A stretch of DNA of 32,018 nt, taken from contig JAMQCK010000276.1 of the NCBI GenBank assembly GCA_024196135.1, forward strand, positions 1 through 32,018, written 5' to 3'. This document shows, piece after piece, positions 1 through 8,834 of the stretch (the first letter of the stretch is position 1; each line of letters begins with the position of its first letter). A model generated the notes under the pieces. It was given only the letters and a program-made list of their open reading frames with translations, was not told where the DNA came from and did not search any database. A program made the position numbers and the translations under genes. This stretch comes from Pleurotus ostreatus/Saccharomyces cerevisiae fusant (taxonomy: Eukaryota > Opisthokonta).

Positions 1-273
1 GGCGGCGGCGATGCCGCGGGCGGTGGGTAGCTGCTGCGCGCGTAATACGAGCAGGCCGTCGCGTGTCGTGGGAGAGCAGAAGAGTCGGGCATCGGTTGAG
101 AGCGAGGGGAGGAAGGCCACGACGCGAGGATGGGCGGTAGGCGGGAGGTGGTGAGCGGCGGCGGGAACGGCGGTGAGCGGTGGCGGGAACGGCGGTGGTG
201 GGCAGTACCAGCACGCGTGGGCCGCATGGCCCGAAGAGCCCGCCGATCGGCCACCCCGGGAAGCGCCATCAAC
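1..273 (-). other. possible broken coding fragment at the left edge
   Basis: Read on the minus strand, two overlapping frames look protein-like and have no stop to the window edge. One contains GLFGPCGPRVLVLP, and further on another contains HPRVVAFLPSLSTDARLFC and LLVLRAQQLP. The switch between frames coincides with a 22-bp tandem duplication of a GCCGTTCCCGCC-type unit at about 154-197. A stretch of that length shifts the frame, so this may be the disrupted start of a gene lying to the left. No start codon is convincing: the frame carrying GLFGPCGP is closed by TGA just upstream. I do not recognise the family. Chance coding in GC-rich DNA is a real alternative. Confidence 0.2.
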
Positions 274-289
274 CCAGCATCAACCTAGC

Positions 290-2540
290 ATCAATTCAGG
301 TAATGTCGCCGCAGCCTCCGAAGGCCATCAAAAGGGTTTCGAACCCAGTATATACCTACACCCAAATATCCCAATATAGGTAGGGAGAACAATGAGATAC
401 ACCCTATAAGCAATGGCCAGCAAGGCTAGGGTATAATATGATACACCCCCCTATAGTCATAGGGTATAACGGGATATACCTAGGGACAGACCTCCGGAAA
501 TGTGCTGAAAGGCTGAAAGGCTATGCAGCTGGTGCCACCCGAAGGCGAGCGACCAGCGGAACGCTGAGTGGCTAAATGACCACACATCCGCTGGGACGTG
601 GCTCAATGCCCACTCACCCGCTGGGACGCGCATATACCCATCGAACGAGCAAGAGTCTACACGACCCACCTAGTCGCGAAGGACCTGCCGTGGGGTGGGT
701 GGCGAAATGACCGCCCAACCGCTAACCTACTGTGGTAGCTGGATGGCGCGCCAATGCGCTCAAACGCCAGAACACTAGCCGAGCTATGCGCTAGAAAGCC
801 GATGCGCTCAAAACACACGCGGCTGGCCAGCAAAGACCGGGCATCCAATATGCGCTCCACGTCGCAGACAGCTAGCTGGCCGACGCGCTCGAAGGCCAAT
901 GAATGTCTGCAGCAATAGTCGAAGCAAGGCCGACGCGCGTGCGGACAGACCGTCGCTCAGCGGCTGCACGGATAGCCCGCCGCTCAGAGGGTGCACAGAC
1001 AGCCAGCTAAAAAGTCGCTCGAAGTCCAACAGAGCGAACGTCTGAAGTGAAAGTTGGCGCGCAACCAGTAGCTGAGAGACCAGGCGGTAAGCTGGTCCGC
1101 TCGAAGGTCCAAAAGCCTGCTGGAACCACCACCGCGCCAGCCGCGCGAGCAGCATCCCGACAGCTGCCAGAGGATCAGACGAGGCCTCCATCTTAAAAAA
1201 CTCAGCTCACTGAGTACAGCCCGCAAATATGGAAGGCGACGACCAGAAAAGTAGCTCCGGGGCGAGCACCAGCGACAGAAGAGCTGCAGCTGGCGAGAAT
1301 CAACGGAAAAGGAGCTGCAACTGGTAAGACCAGCCGGGAGAGTGCGCTGGTCAAGCCGGCGTCCACGACAGACCAGAAGGTAGTGGGTACGAGAGGCCGA
1401 AATCTCATTCTGTGCAACTCGAATGACGAGGGCGAGGCTTATGTACACCAAAGGTAAGCCACGATGTGGAAGGTATGTTAGAAGCTCCCCCCAAGTGCGC
1501 GTGGCGAGATACAACTGACCTTCAAGCGACTGACATTAAAGCAGTCAAAACCGTACCCCTCGGGCGCCCTCTGGGGGAAGAGCGCACGGTCCAGCCGGAG
1601 CTCCCGCGTTGCGGGGACGATGCGGGATGCCGCTGTACCCGCGGAGCGCCGTCCAGAGCGCGGTGCACGGACCAGCACATCGACCATTCTGCGGCGGCGG
1701 CGTGCTGGCATGATCCTTCGGTCTCGCCGACTGACGTTCCCGGAAAAGATCATCTTCAGCGCTTCAGTGACCGGACAAGACTGTATAAGACTGACTGCAG
1801 ACTCACCTTCGCTCTCGCGGCCCCCGAGACCGAATATTGCAAGGTTGGGAATCAAGTCGCTCGAGAACTTCAGAAGCGGACAGCCTTGAATGCCGGCGCA
1901 GCGATTTAGCTCCCGCTGTCTCGCTTGCTTAGCTTCCGTCAACAGCTGGATCCGCGGCCATAAAAGGGAGCAAAGAAGACTATGTAGTCCCGCGGAGTCA
2001 AACACAAAGCAAGGTCAGAGTCACGACTGCATTTTCCGGTCTTCCTGAACTTCAACACCGGCCTCAAGGTGCGTCGTCCATCGGGTAAGCAGAGTGTGGT
2101 CAGCAGGCAGAAGGTGGAGAGCAGGCAGAGGGTGGTCCAGCAGGCAGGCCCGAGTAAGGTCAACAAGCAGGACCCACCAATCAGAATGCTTCGCTTTCAA
2201 TCGGGTTGGTCGAGCCTTCGAAACGAACCGACTCGAGCGGGCAGATAAGACAAGATTAGGCGGGATTAGACAAGATTAGACAAGATAAAAAAAGCATGCC
2301 GACTGGGATTTGCAATACCAAGCCAACTGGGGATGCAATCACGCTGCATGCGTTCGCACGGAGGGGGGTTGGTTTCCTTTTTCGGTCGCGAGTAGCAGAA
2401 AACTGGAGCCCGGAGCACCGAGCTCGATGCGATGGCCGGCAAATCTGACCTCGATGACCGGAAAACCGACCTCGATGGCCGGAGAAATCGCGGAGGGGGC
2501 GTCGATCTGGAGAACTTGCACGTGAGTGCGGACAGCAGCT
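290..2540. other. intergenic stretch, no recognised gene
   Basis: No frame here shows a recognisable domain, a CaaX end or convincing splice structure. At 390-480 lies AT-rich sequence with two similar 19-bp elements of the form GGGTATAA..GATA.ACC at 429-447 and 462-480; the second is partly self-complementary. From 750 to 1110 a degenerate GCGCTC/GCTCGAAGG motif recurs every few dozen bases. At 2425-2490 a short unit around GACCTCGATGRCCGG occurs twice. The overlapping minus-strand frames at 984-2005 are open but low in complexity and are not annotated as genes. Confidence 0.5.
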
Positions 2541-2546
2541 GACTCT

Positions 2547-2625
2547 GACTTGAGGGTGGGGACTTGAGGGCGAGGACTTGAGGGCGGGAACTAGGACTTG
2601 AGGGCAGGGACTTGAGGGCGATGAC
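2547..2625. repeat. tandem repeat, GACTTGAGGGC unit
   Basis: About five imperfect copies of a 14-18 bp unit built on GACTTGAGGG lie just upstream of the TATA box of PH1. Spacing between cores is irregular. Confidence 0.75.
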
Positions 2626-2688
2626 AAGGGGCGATGACGGATCTGAATTTTTCCAGAGTGGAAAACAATTCGCACGGTGCGGGCGGGA

Positions 2689-2695
2689 TATAAAA
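2689..2695 (+). promoter_or_regulatory. TATA box of PH1
   Basis: TATAAAA sits 350 bp before the PH1 start codon. That distance leaves room for a long leader that includes a 25-bp minisatellite and a candidate leader intron. Confidence 0.6.
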
Positions 2696-2765
2696 TCGCG
2701 CGTGCGCGACTTGAGATTTTCTCTTCGCACCGCCCATCACCCAGCTGCTCAGTGCTTTCGTCCCC

Positions 2766-2850
2766 TGCACCCGCAGTGCTATCGTCTCCTTGCACCCGCA
2801 GTGCTATCGTCCCCTTGCACCCGCAGTGCTATCGTCCCCTTGCACTCGCA
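2766..2850. repeat. 25-bp minisatellite in the PH1 leader
   Basis: Three near-identical copies of a 25-bp unit beginning TGCACCCGCAGTGCTATCGT start at 2766, 2791 and 2816. A fourth, partial copy starts at 2841 and further degenerate copies reach about 2900. The array lies between the TATA box and the start codon, so it is probably transcribed as 5' untranslated leader. Confidence 0.9.
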
Positions 2851-2959
2851 TCGCGCATCACCGGCTGCTCCGTGATTTACTCCCCTCGCACCCGCAGTGC
2901 CTTGCCCATCTAGTTGGGCAATCTTCTCGTCTAACCTATTCGCGCTCCCAACTCTATCT

Positions 2960-3016
2960 GTAAGTTCTATCTTCTCCATCGTAGGCTTTCCGTCCCCGAT
3001 GCTGACTATCCCGCAG
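2960..3016 (+). other. candidate 5'-UTR intron of PH1
   Basis: The donor is GTAAGT at 2960, a branch-like GCTGAC lies at 3001-3006, and the acceptor CCGCAG ends at 3016. This gives a 57-nt intron ending 22 bp before the ATG. Size and position match leader introns proposed for PH2, PH4, PH5, PH6 and PH10. Confidence 0.6.
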
Positions 3017-3038
3017 ATCTCCCCACCACCCACCCGCA

Positions 3039-3335
3039 ATGGCTTCCCCAGCCCTCATCCCCGGCAGCGTGCTCAGCACCGACGGCGCCCTCATCGCAGA
3101 CGGCGCCCTCATCGCAGCCGGTCCTTCCTGTGATGGCGCGTCCCCCTCCGCCCGCGGTTATGCATCCTCGGCACACATGTACGCCTCCCCCTCGGCCCGC
3201 GGCGACGCCTGCCTCCATGCGCAGCTCGCCGCCGCGACGCTCACCGACGACGCCGTCCTGGCGCTGCTCGCGAGCGCGGAGCATACCGAGGAGGGGGAGG
3301 AGACCACTGCCCGCGGGTGGTGCGTTGTTGCTTAG
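3039..3335 (+). CDS. PH1: fungal mating pheromone precursor, CaaX = CVVA
   Basis: This 98-residue precursor ends in ETTARGWCVVA, a CaaX box for farnesylation of the Cys followed by removal of VVA and carboxyl methylation. By the usual basidiomycete pattern, cleavage near the acidic/basic pair AEH (about residues 80-82) would release a short lipopeptide ending ARGWC that is exported and sensed by a STE3-type receptor. The tail resembles PH2 (TTAHGWC) and PH10 (MAHAWC). It is long for the family and starts MASPAL rather than the MD start used by most precursors here. The pro-region has internal repeats: an 18-bp in-frame duplication at 3081-3116 (DGALIA twice) and ASPSARG twice. The start was chosen as the first ATG after the candidate leader intron. 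It is convergent with PH2. Confidence 0.87.
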   Translation: MASPALIPGSVLSTDGALIADGALIAAGPSCDGASPSARGYASSAHMYASPSARGDACLHAQLAAATLTDDAVLALLASAEHTEEGEETTARGWCVVA

Positions 3336-4850
3336 GTGGATGGTGGATGGTCTGTCGGCGGTACGGAAGCAGCGGTGTACCACGAGGGTGGAAAATTGTG
3401 CGGCCCATCGCGCACAGACCACCCTCCCCATCGCGCGTGCATCGCCCGCCTGGTGACTGGACTTGTGTGCCGCGCTGTCCATCGCTGGCACATGGTCATC
3501 ACCCGCCTCCCTCATCGCCATCGCCATCGCCATCGCATCCCGACACCGACATTGTGAAGATGCCAAACAAACCAAAGTGTACACTACCCGCTGGCAGCGC
3601 GCGCCAGCCCCGTCATTCGCTACCATTGTGATTGCCTGGCTGCGTCGCTCGCTGCCATTGTTCATTCCGCACGCGCCGCTCGCTGCCATCGCCAAACAAG
3701 CATATCTATCTATCGCGAACCCGACTCTATATATCGTCGGCGCCAAAGCAAGCTATCTATCGTCATAACGGCGTCACCACCACCAAACGAAACCAAATGT
3801 ACCACCAGCAACGTACATATCGCCGTGCACCCACCACTGCCGGCGCCCACCACTGCCGCGCACTCACCACTGCCGGCGCCCGCCTCCCCCCCCCCCCCAA
3901 CACACTCCTTCACCACCTCGACCGGGCATCGTGTCAGACGATTGTACGTCCTTCCTCTCGTTTACCTCTCTTGCACCTACTAAGTCTCTCCAGGCGTCTC
4001 TGTTGTACCACCACCACCGCCTATCTATCGCGCGCAATCGTCCGCGCGATGCGTTACCTCGTCTTGCGATCACCGTCATGCGTACCATCCGTCCTGCGTA
4101 CCAACAACCTGCGACCATCCGTCCGTACCCTCAATCCCGCCGATCGCCTATCGTCAAACCCGCCGGTCGCGTCCATCACTCTACCGACCTCACCTTCTAT
4201 CCACGGCAGCTTCAAGCGCCTTCTCATGCCCCCCACCTATCTATGCCGCGTCTCTCGCTTTCTCGCTGTGTACCATATCTATGCCGTGTGCTCGTCGATG
4301 GCAGCTTTAAGCGCCTAGTCGTGTTTTTCTACTTATGCCGTGCTGTCGCGCGCACCCATATGCGCCGCGCAACTACGCACGCCTACTTATGCCGCGCTTT
4401 AAGCCGCGCACCTTCCCCTGCTTTCTTGCTGTGTACTATATCTATGCCGGGTCGCTGTCTTTGGGTCGTTAGGGTTGCTGGTATATATTCGCGAAAAATG
4501 AGATGGAAATGGGAATACTGTTGTCTATACTTACGTTGGACGTGAAAAAGATTTCTGACTTAAGTGCTCGAGGTTAGGCTGAGCTATGACATCGGGAAAG
4601 TGATGATAGAGAATCGGTCTTCGACCACGATGGTAGCCATGCACGAGCTGAGGTAGACTCCAAGGATACCACCCATATTCAGGAAACAACGCGCTCTACC
4701 GGGGAGACTGGACATGTACGCCTCTCGCTCAACTGAACATGGTCGCCTCGCTCGGCAGGCATCGAACCTTGCACACGCTCCGACACTCGCACCCTATCAC
4801 GAAGAACAACATGCTGTCATTCCGGAGGTCCTCGACCAGCGAGGATTCGT
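3336..4850. other. intergenic region, low-complexity, no gene seen
   Basis: The sequence holds a CATCGC microsatellite at about 3505-3537, CACCACTGCCGGCGCC-type repeats at 3830-3882, a run of 13 C at 3886-3898, and repeated CTTATGCCG and TCTATGCCG words from 4235 to 4450. CCATTGT occurs at 3623 and 3655. The open frames at 3632-4545 are rich in Arg, Pro and Ser and overlap one another in different frames, with no recognisable domain, so I treat them as chance ORFs. Confidence 0.5.
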
Positions 4851-4851
4851 A

Positions 4852-4990
4852 GGTAGACCGTAAGACAGTACGTAGACCGCGGGACAGTACGTAGACCGCA
4901 ACACAGCGCGCATGCGTAGACCGCGGGACAGTACGTAGACCGCGACACAGTACGTAGACCACGATACAGTACGTAGACCGCGAGACAGTA
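4852..4990. repeat. 19-bp minisatellite
   Basis: Seven copies of a 19-bp unit close to CGTAGACCGCGGGACAGTA run in tandem, with a short irregular insertion (CGCGCATG) near 4907-4915. Sequence variants alternate among copies (GGGACAG, GACACAG, GATACAG, GAGACAG). Confidence 0.9.
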
Positions 4991-4993
4991 CAC

Positions 4994-5062
4994 ATGAGTA
5001 GAAGAGACCCGTACGTATGAGTAGAAGAGACCAATACGCATGAGTAGAAGAAACCCGTATCA
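4994..5062. repeat. second minisatellite, ATGAGTAGAAGAGACC unit
   Basis: Three copies of a unit of about 24 bp beginning ATGAGTAGAAGAGACC directly follow the 19-bp array. The two arrays have unrelated units. Confidence 0.8.
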
Positions 5063-5211
5063 TAAATATCGCATAAACAACCGGGCGCGGGCTAGAAGTA
5101 CAGTGGGCAAGCAAGTACGAGAGCGCGGGGTATTTATGGGATCGTGGAGAAGTCGTGTAGAGATGGGAGTAGATGAGAGTTCTCAGACACTGATGAACTC
5201 GTATGGCTAGA

Positions 5212-5302
5212 ACCGATAGACCCGGGAGACAAGGCCGATAGACCGTGAGACAAGGTCGATAGACCCTTAGGCAAGGTCGATAGACCGGGAGACAAGGTCA
5301 AC
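5212..5302. repeat. 21-bp minisatellite
   Basis: Four tandem copies of a 21-bp unit like GGTCGATAGACCGGGAGACA lie here. It shares the TAGACC...GACA core with the 19-bp array at 4852-4990, so the two may have a common origin. Confidence 0.85.
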
Positions 5303-6129
5303 AGACATGTCGTGTAGCTGGAGAGAAGGGAGGCGAGAGAAGAGGATAGGTGAAACAAGGAAGAGAGATAGAAGTACAAGATCATGGAACGTCGTGAAGG
5401 GTAGGTGTACAACCGCGCAGGGCGATGGACGGGTAAGGACAGAGTGCGCTGGCGAGGTGGGCGTCGACAGCGAGCGCGGCCCGAGGGCGTCGATAGCGAG
5501 CGCGGCCCGAGGGCGTCGAGCTCGGCGGGCGTTTACCTCGGCGGGAGCTCGAAAGCTCGGCCGCGAGGAGCAGAGCTTGCAAGCTCGACCGGGAGGAGCG
5601 GGAGCTAGAAAGCTCGACCGCGCATGCGAGGTGCAGCTCGCAGAAAGCGCTAGCCGGAAGGTGGAGGAGACCGTGTAGTGATAGACGAGACAACCGTGTA
5701 GCGACGGCGAGAGAACCGTGTAGTGATAGACGAGAGCCCCTAGGGGTAATATGTACAAGGAAGGTCGAAGGTTGAGATGATGTGGAGTCGAGAAAAGGGC
5801 GTGCGGTGGGCGGCCGTCCGCACGGGCATGCAGCCGAAGCCGACGCCGGCGCACTGCCATGCTAAGCACGATAAGACGACCGGCCCGTGGACTGATGTGG
5901 ATAGAGAAGAGGACCGAGGGCGCCAGCGTGTATAGGCGACCGTCGGGGGTGTGGAGAGATGCGGTACGCTGAGGTATCGTGAAGGGAGGTAGGGCATCTG
6001 CAGACAAGCAGTCAGCAACGTCCTCATGACCATAGCAGCTTCAAGACGTACCGATCATCGACGACTCTACGTGAAGGAGGGCGCCGGATGGAATATGCAC
6101 ATCCAGCGCCTCCTACAAGCATCCCCCGC
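5303..6129. other. intergenic region 3' of PH2, no gene seen
   Basis: A 26-bp direct repeat (GGGCGTCGACAGCGAGCGCG and variants) occurs at about 5458-5515, followed by AGCTCGAAAGCTCG-type repeats to 5630 and CCGTGTAGTGATAGACGAGA-type repeats at 5670-5740. Minus-strand frames here are Ser/Pro/Arg-rich and overlap, without recognisable domains. Confidence 0.5.
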
Positions 6130-6351
6130 CTACGCGACAACACACCACCCGTGGGCGGTCGTGTTGCCGCCGCGGTAGTGCTCCGCGTCGGTGAGGATGG
6201 CGAGGATGTCCGCGTCGGCGAAGGTGTCACCGGGTGAGGAAGTATGGGTGGTAGATGCGCTTGAGGCGTCGGCAGAGGAGCTCAGGACGATGTCTTCCGG
6301 GCCTTCCTCGACGGGGAAGAGCTCGGGGAACATGGCGGTAAAGGCGTCCAT
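6130..6351 (-). CDS. PH2: fungal mating pheromone precursor, CaaX = CVVA
   Basis: This 73-residue precursor begins MDAFTAMFPELFP and ends GGNTTAHGWCVVA. The MDxF start and the CaaX end are the hallmarks of basidiomycete lipopeptide pheromone precursors. A charged pair (AEH, residues 57-59) lies 11 residues before the CaaX Cys, so the predicted mature peptide is about YRGGNTTAHGWC, farnesylated and methylated at Cys (inference). The open frame extends upstream, but ATG at 6351 fits the family start and lies after the candidate leader intron. It is divergent from PH3. The tail belongs to the same family as PH1 and PH10, and its MDxF..LFP start resembles PH10 (MDVFAELFP) closely. Confidence 0.93.
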   Translation of the reverse strand: MDAFTAMFPELFPVEEGPEDIVLSSSADASSASTTHTSSPGDTFADADILAILTDAEHYRGGNTTAHGWCVVA

Positions 6352-6464
6352 TGCGATGTGGGTGATGGGCGCGGAGGGCTTGGGAGTTTCAAGGCTGAAG
6401 CGCGGGTATGGATTGCGCTGGAGGTACTCGAGTGGAGCTGCTTCGCTGGGAGCGCTTGTGCGGG

Positions 6465-6519
6465 CTGGGAAGGACGAAGTCAGCGTCAAGCCTTTGTCGA
6501 CGAGCCGACTACTACGCAC
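6465..6519 (-). other. candidate 5'-UTR intron of PH2
   Basis: On the minus strand GTGCGT starts at 6519, GCTGAC lies about 20 nt before the end, and CCCAG ends at 6465, giving 55 nt. Removing it leaves a leader exon of 113 nt before the ATG. Confidence 0.6.
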
Positions 6520-6629
6520 CGAGTAGAAGTACGAGAGCACCAAGGCTGGATGACTATGTTCGTCGGCTACGCTGAAGGGCGTGCAAAAGAGGAATGTCGA
6601 GGGGAGCGATGGATAGCGTCCGCGAAGAT

Positions 6630-6637
6630 CTTATATA
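6630..6637 (-). promoter_or_regulatory. TATA box of PH2
   Basis: TATATAAG on the minus strand lies inside the 13-mer GGTATATAAGATC, which is also present at the PH5 TATA box (around 13606-13618). It lies about 280 bp before the PH2 ATG. Confidence 0.7.
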
Positions 6638-6750
6638 CCAGCTGCCCAAGCTGCTCACTATGACTAAACAATAAGACAGCCGGTGCGTCGCAGAGTCGTG
6701 CTGCCCCGGATAGAGGCGCTGGGAAGGCCAAGGGCGGTCTTATTATTGGA

Positions 6751-7104
6751 ACAATGGCCAAAAAGCAGCCGCGAGGCCGGCCTTGTGCCCGCATCGTGCA
6801 CTTCATCTTCAGAGGGCGCGACTTGCCACAGCTCACCAGAAATTAAGGTCGCGATGACTCGAACGTGTGTCGCTCACGACAAAGGAAAGGTGAGAAGAGA
6901 AGATGCGCTTGCATTCCCAACGCGCAGTGCAGTGCTGAGACAGTCCCCATCTTCCTGAGTATCGATGAGTTAGCGTGCGAGACGAACAATGGGCGATCGT
7001 GGGCAACGTGGGAATAGGGGCGTGGGAAGAAACGGACGACGGACAATGCACCGGAGTTTGCCGGCCGAGACTGATCGATGGTCTGAGCGCCGGTCCTCCA
7101 TTGT
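6751..7104. promoter_or_regulatory. shared upstream region of PH2/PH3 with HMG-type sites
   Basis: Between the two divergent TATA boxes are ACAATGG at 6751-6757, ACAATGG at 6986-6992, ACAATGC at 7043 and CCATTGT (its complement) at 7098-7104. ACAATG cores are typical targets of HMG-box regulators, which control mating genes in basidiomycetes. Binding here is inferred. Confidence 0.5.
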
Positions 7105-7157
7105 TCCCCTCCCTCCATGACCCATTCGGATGCCTTGAGGATGAGGGCGAGGCATCA

Positions 7158-7163
7158 TATATA
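7158..7163 (+). promoter_or_regulatory. TATA box of PH3
   Basis: TATATA in the context CATATATACTGG lies 164 bp before the PH3 ATG and 54 bp after a CCATTGT element. No convincing leader intron was found for this gene. Confidence 0.6.
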
Positions 7164-7321
7164 CTGGGCTCCTCCCCCTCGCGACACTTCATCTCTTGCT
7201 CGCCCTCCAACGCTTCCGCCTTTGTCCTCAAAGTCGCAGAACTTGCAACACTAGCACCGCTCGCGCGTTCCCCTGCCTTAGCGCACCGTACTAGCCGATA
7301 ACTGCCGAGCCGCCTCCTACC

Positions 7322-7495
7322 ATGGACGCATTTACCGATTTCTCCGCCTTTGCGGACGGCTTAGCCGCTCTGGGCGACGAGTCCTCCAGCCCCATCCTCG
7401 ATATCCCCTTTGTCGTCGACCCAGCTCCCCTCACGGAGGTGCCGTGCAATCGGGACCAGATACAGGACTACGGGAGCTACTGCGTTGTCGCATGA
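7322..7495 (+). CDS. PH3: fungal mating pheromone precursor, CaaX = CVVA
   Basis: This 57-residue precursor starts MDAFTDFSAFADGL and ends IQDYGSYCVVA. Start, length and CaaX box fit the basidiomycete pheromone family. Likely processing is after the NR pair at residues 43-44, giving about DQIQDYGSYC with a farnesylated Cys (inference). The C-terminal block EVPCNRDQIQDYGSYC aligns with DVPCGSEDKIIDYESYC of PH6, including an extra Cys 12-13 residues before the CaaX Cys, so PH3 and PH6 are probable paralogues. It is divergent from PH2 and lies downstream of receptor 1, which points toward it from the other strand. Confidence 0.92.
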   Translation: MDAFTDFSAFADGLAALGDESSSPILDIPFVVDPAPLTEVPCNRDQIQDYGSYCVVA

Positions 7496-8834
7496 TGATT
7501 CTGCGCGTGCATGGCAACCTCACGAGTGGTCGCCTTCGAGCCCAGTACGTCTACCTTTTTGTCGATTGGTACCTTCTGACCGTGTTCCCCAGCGCCGTAT
7601 CCGGTCATACTCCCCATTGTGTCTGCGTCACCTGGGCCAGCGCAAGTGCAGGAAGCTCTGCGCGTCTCCCTTAATCGCGTACTTGCCATCCATATTGCCG
7701 GGGTCGCATCCTTCGTCTTGCACGTTTACCCGTTCCCCTCGCCTGTCTCATCCAAGTCCCTGAACTTCTGTCCGTATGTACCATACTGTATATCCGTCCG
7801 CTTTGTGACGCGCGCGCCTCTCTGTGGCACACGCACGTCTGTATACTAGCAGCTCTCCGGGATCCTGTTCGTCGGGGTGTATGGTTATACGTATCTATCC
7901 GCGTTCCTTCATCTATCTATCTAGTTTCGCCTTCCATTACTACTACTACTTGCCTGGAATTCCTACGCCTGTTCGTCTTACGACTTGTCATCGATATCGC
8001 TCGCCGGTCGAGTAGTGACAATGCAATTCCCCCTTGCTAGTCCATTCTGCCTCAACTTGCCGACTTGACTTCTTCCATCCGCCCGGTCCAGGAACAAAAA
8101 CTACGCGACGCACGACACGCGGGACTTAAGTCCTCATTAAATGGTGTGCTTCAGCTCGGAAGATTATTGTAGAATTTACGAAGTGGACGTCCCATTGCAA
8201 AGGTACAGGTCCCCCTTGCAGTCGTAACGCTAGACGAAAACCCCAAGTCTCCCCCTTCTCTTCAAGTCCCTTCATCGTTCTCTGTCCGACCAGATCATCG
8301 TCTTTGGCTCAAGTCTGCCAGCCTTTCTCTCAACCTCCACGACCGCACATATAACGTCCAATCTCGTCTCGTCATTGCAATAAGATAATAGGGATACAGA
8401 AAGAGGTCACTATGTATATACACCAGATAGTCATTGTGTTCGTGCGTATCAGCGTCGTTGCGCGTGTCAGAGGGGAGGAGAGAGACAACTCAGTCGTGAT
8501 AAAAAGCAGGCAATTTTGGATCTAGTCGTAGGTGAGTGAGAAGAAGGAATAGGGACTTGAGTGTCTACGGTGGGCAACCAGTAGAAAGGAGCTGTGCGAC
8601 AGAGCACATGAAAGAATGCAGGCGGACACAAGTACGCGCCATGAGAGAAGAACGAAAAGCATAACCAGAAGGGAAGCATATAAGCATAGCGAGAAAGAGA
8701 TGAGATAAAGGTGGCGCCCGCGCCTGCGCGCCGATCCCACCAGCGGGTTGAGCGCCTGGTCGACCTGCGTCCCGCGGGTGACACACAAGAAGCGACGGAG
8801 AACGCAGGACCGGCCGACTGAGCAGCCAAGTCAC
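7496..8834. other. intergenic region between the convergent PH3 and receptor 1
   Basis: No coding feature could be supported. It contains 3' flanks of both genes, a TCTATCTATC tract near 7912-7922, a TAC trinucleotide run near 7940 and CCATTGT at 7614. The ORFs here overlap in several frames and lack domains. Confidence 0.5.

Noticed and set aside
4729..5114. Minus-strand ORFs with repeated RGLRTV/RSTY peptides
   Set aside because: All three frames are open only because the 19-bp minisatellite lacks stops; the peptide repeats mirror the DNA repeat.
5267..6033. Minus-strand 246-residue ORF downstream of PH2
   Set aside because: It is Ser/Pro/Arg-rich, runs through short tandem repeats, and has no recognisable domain.
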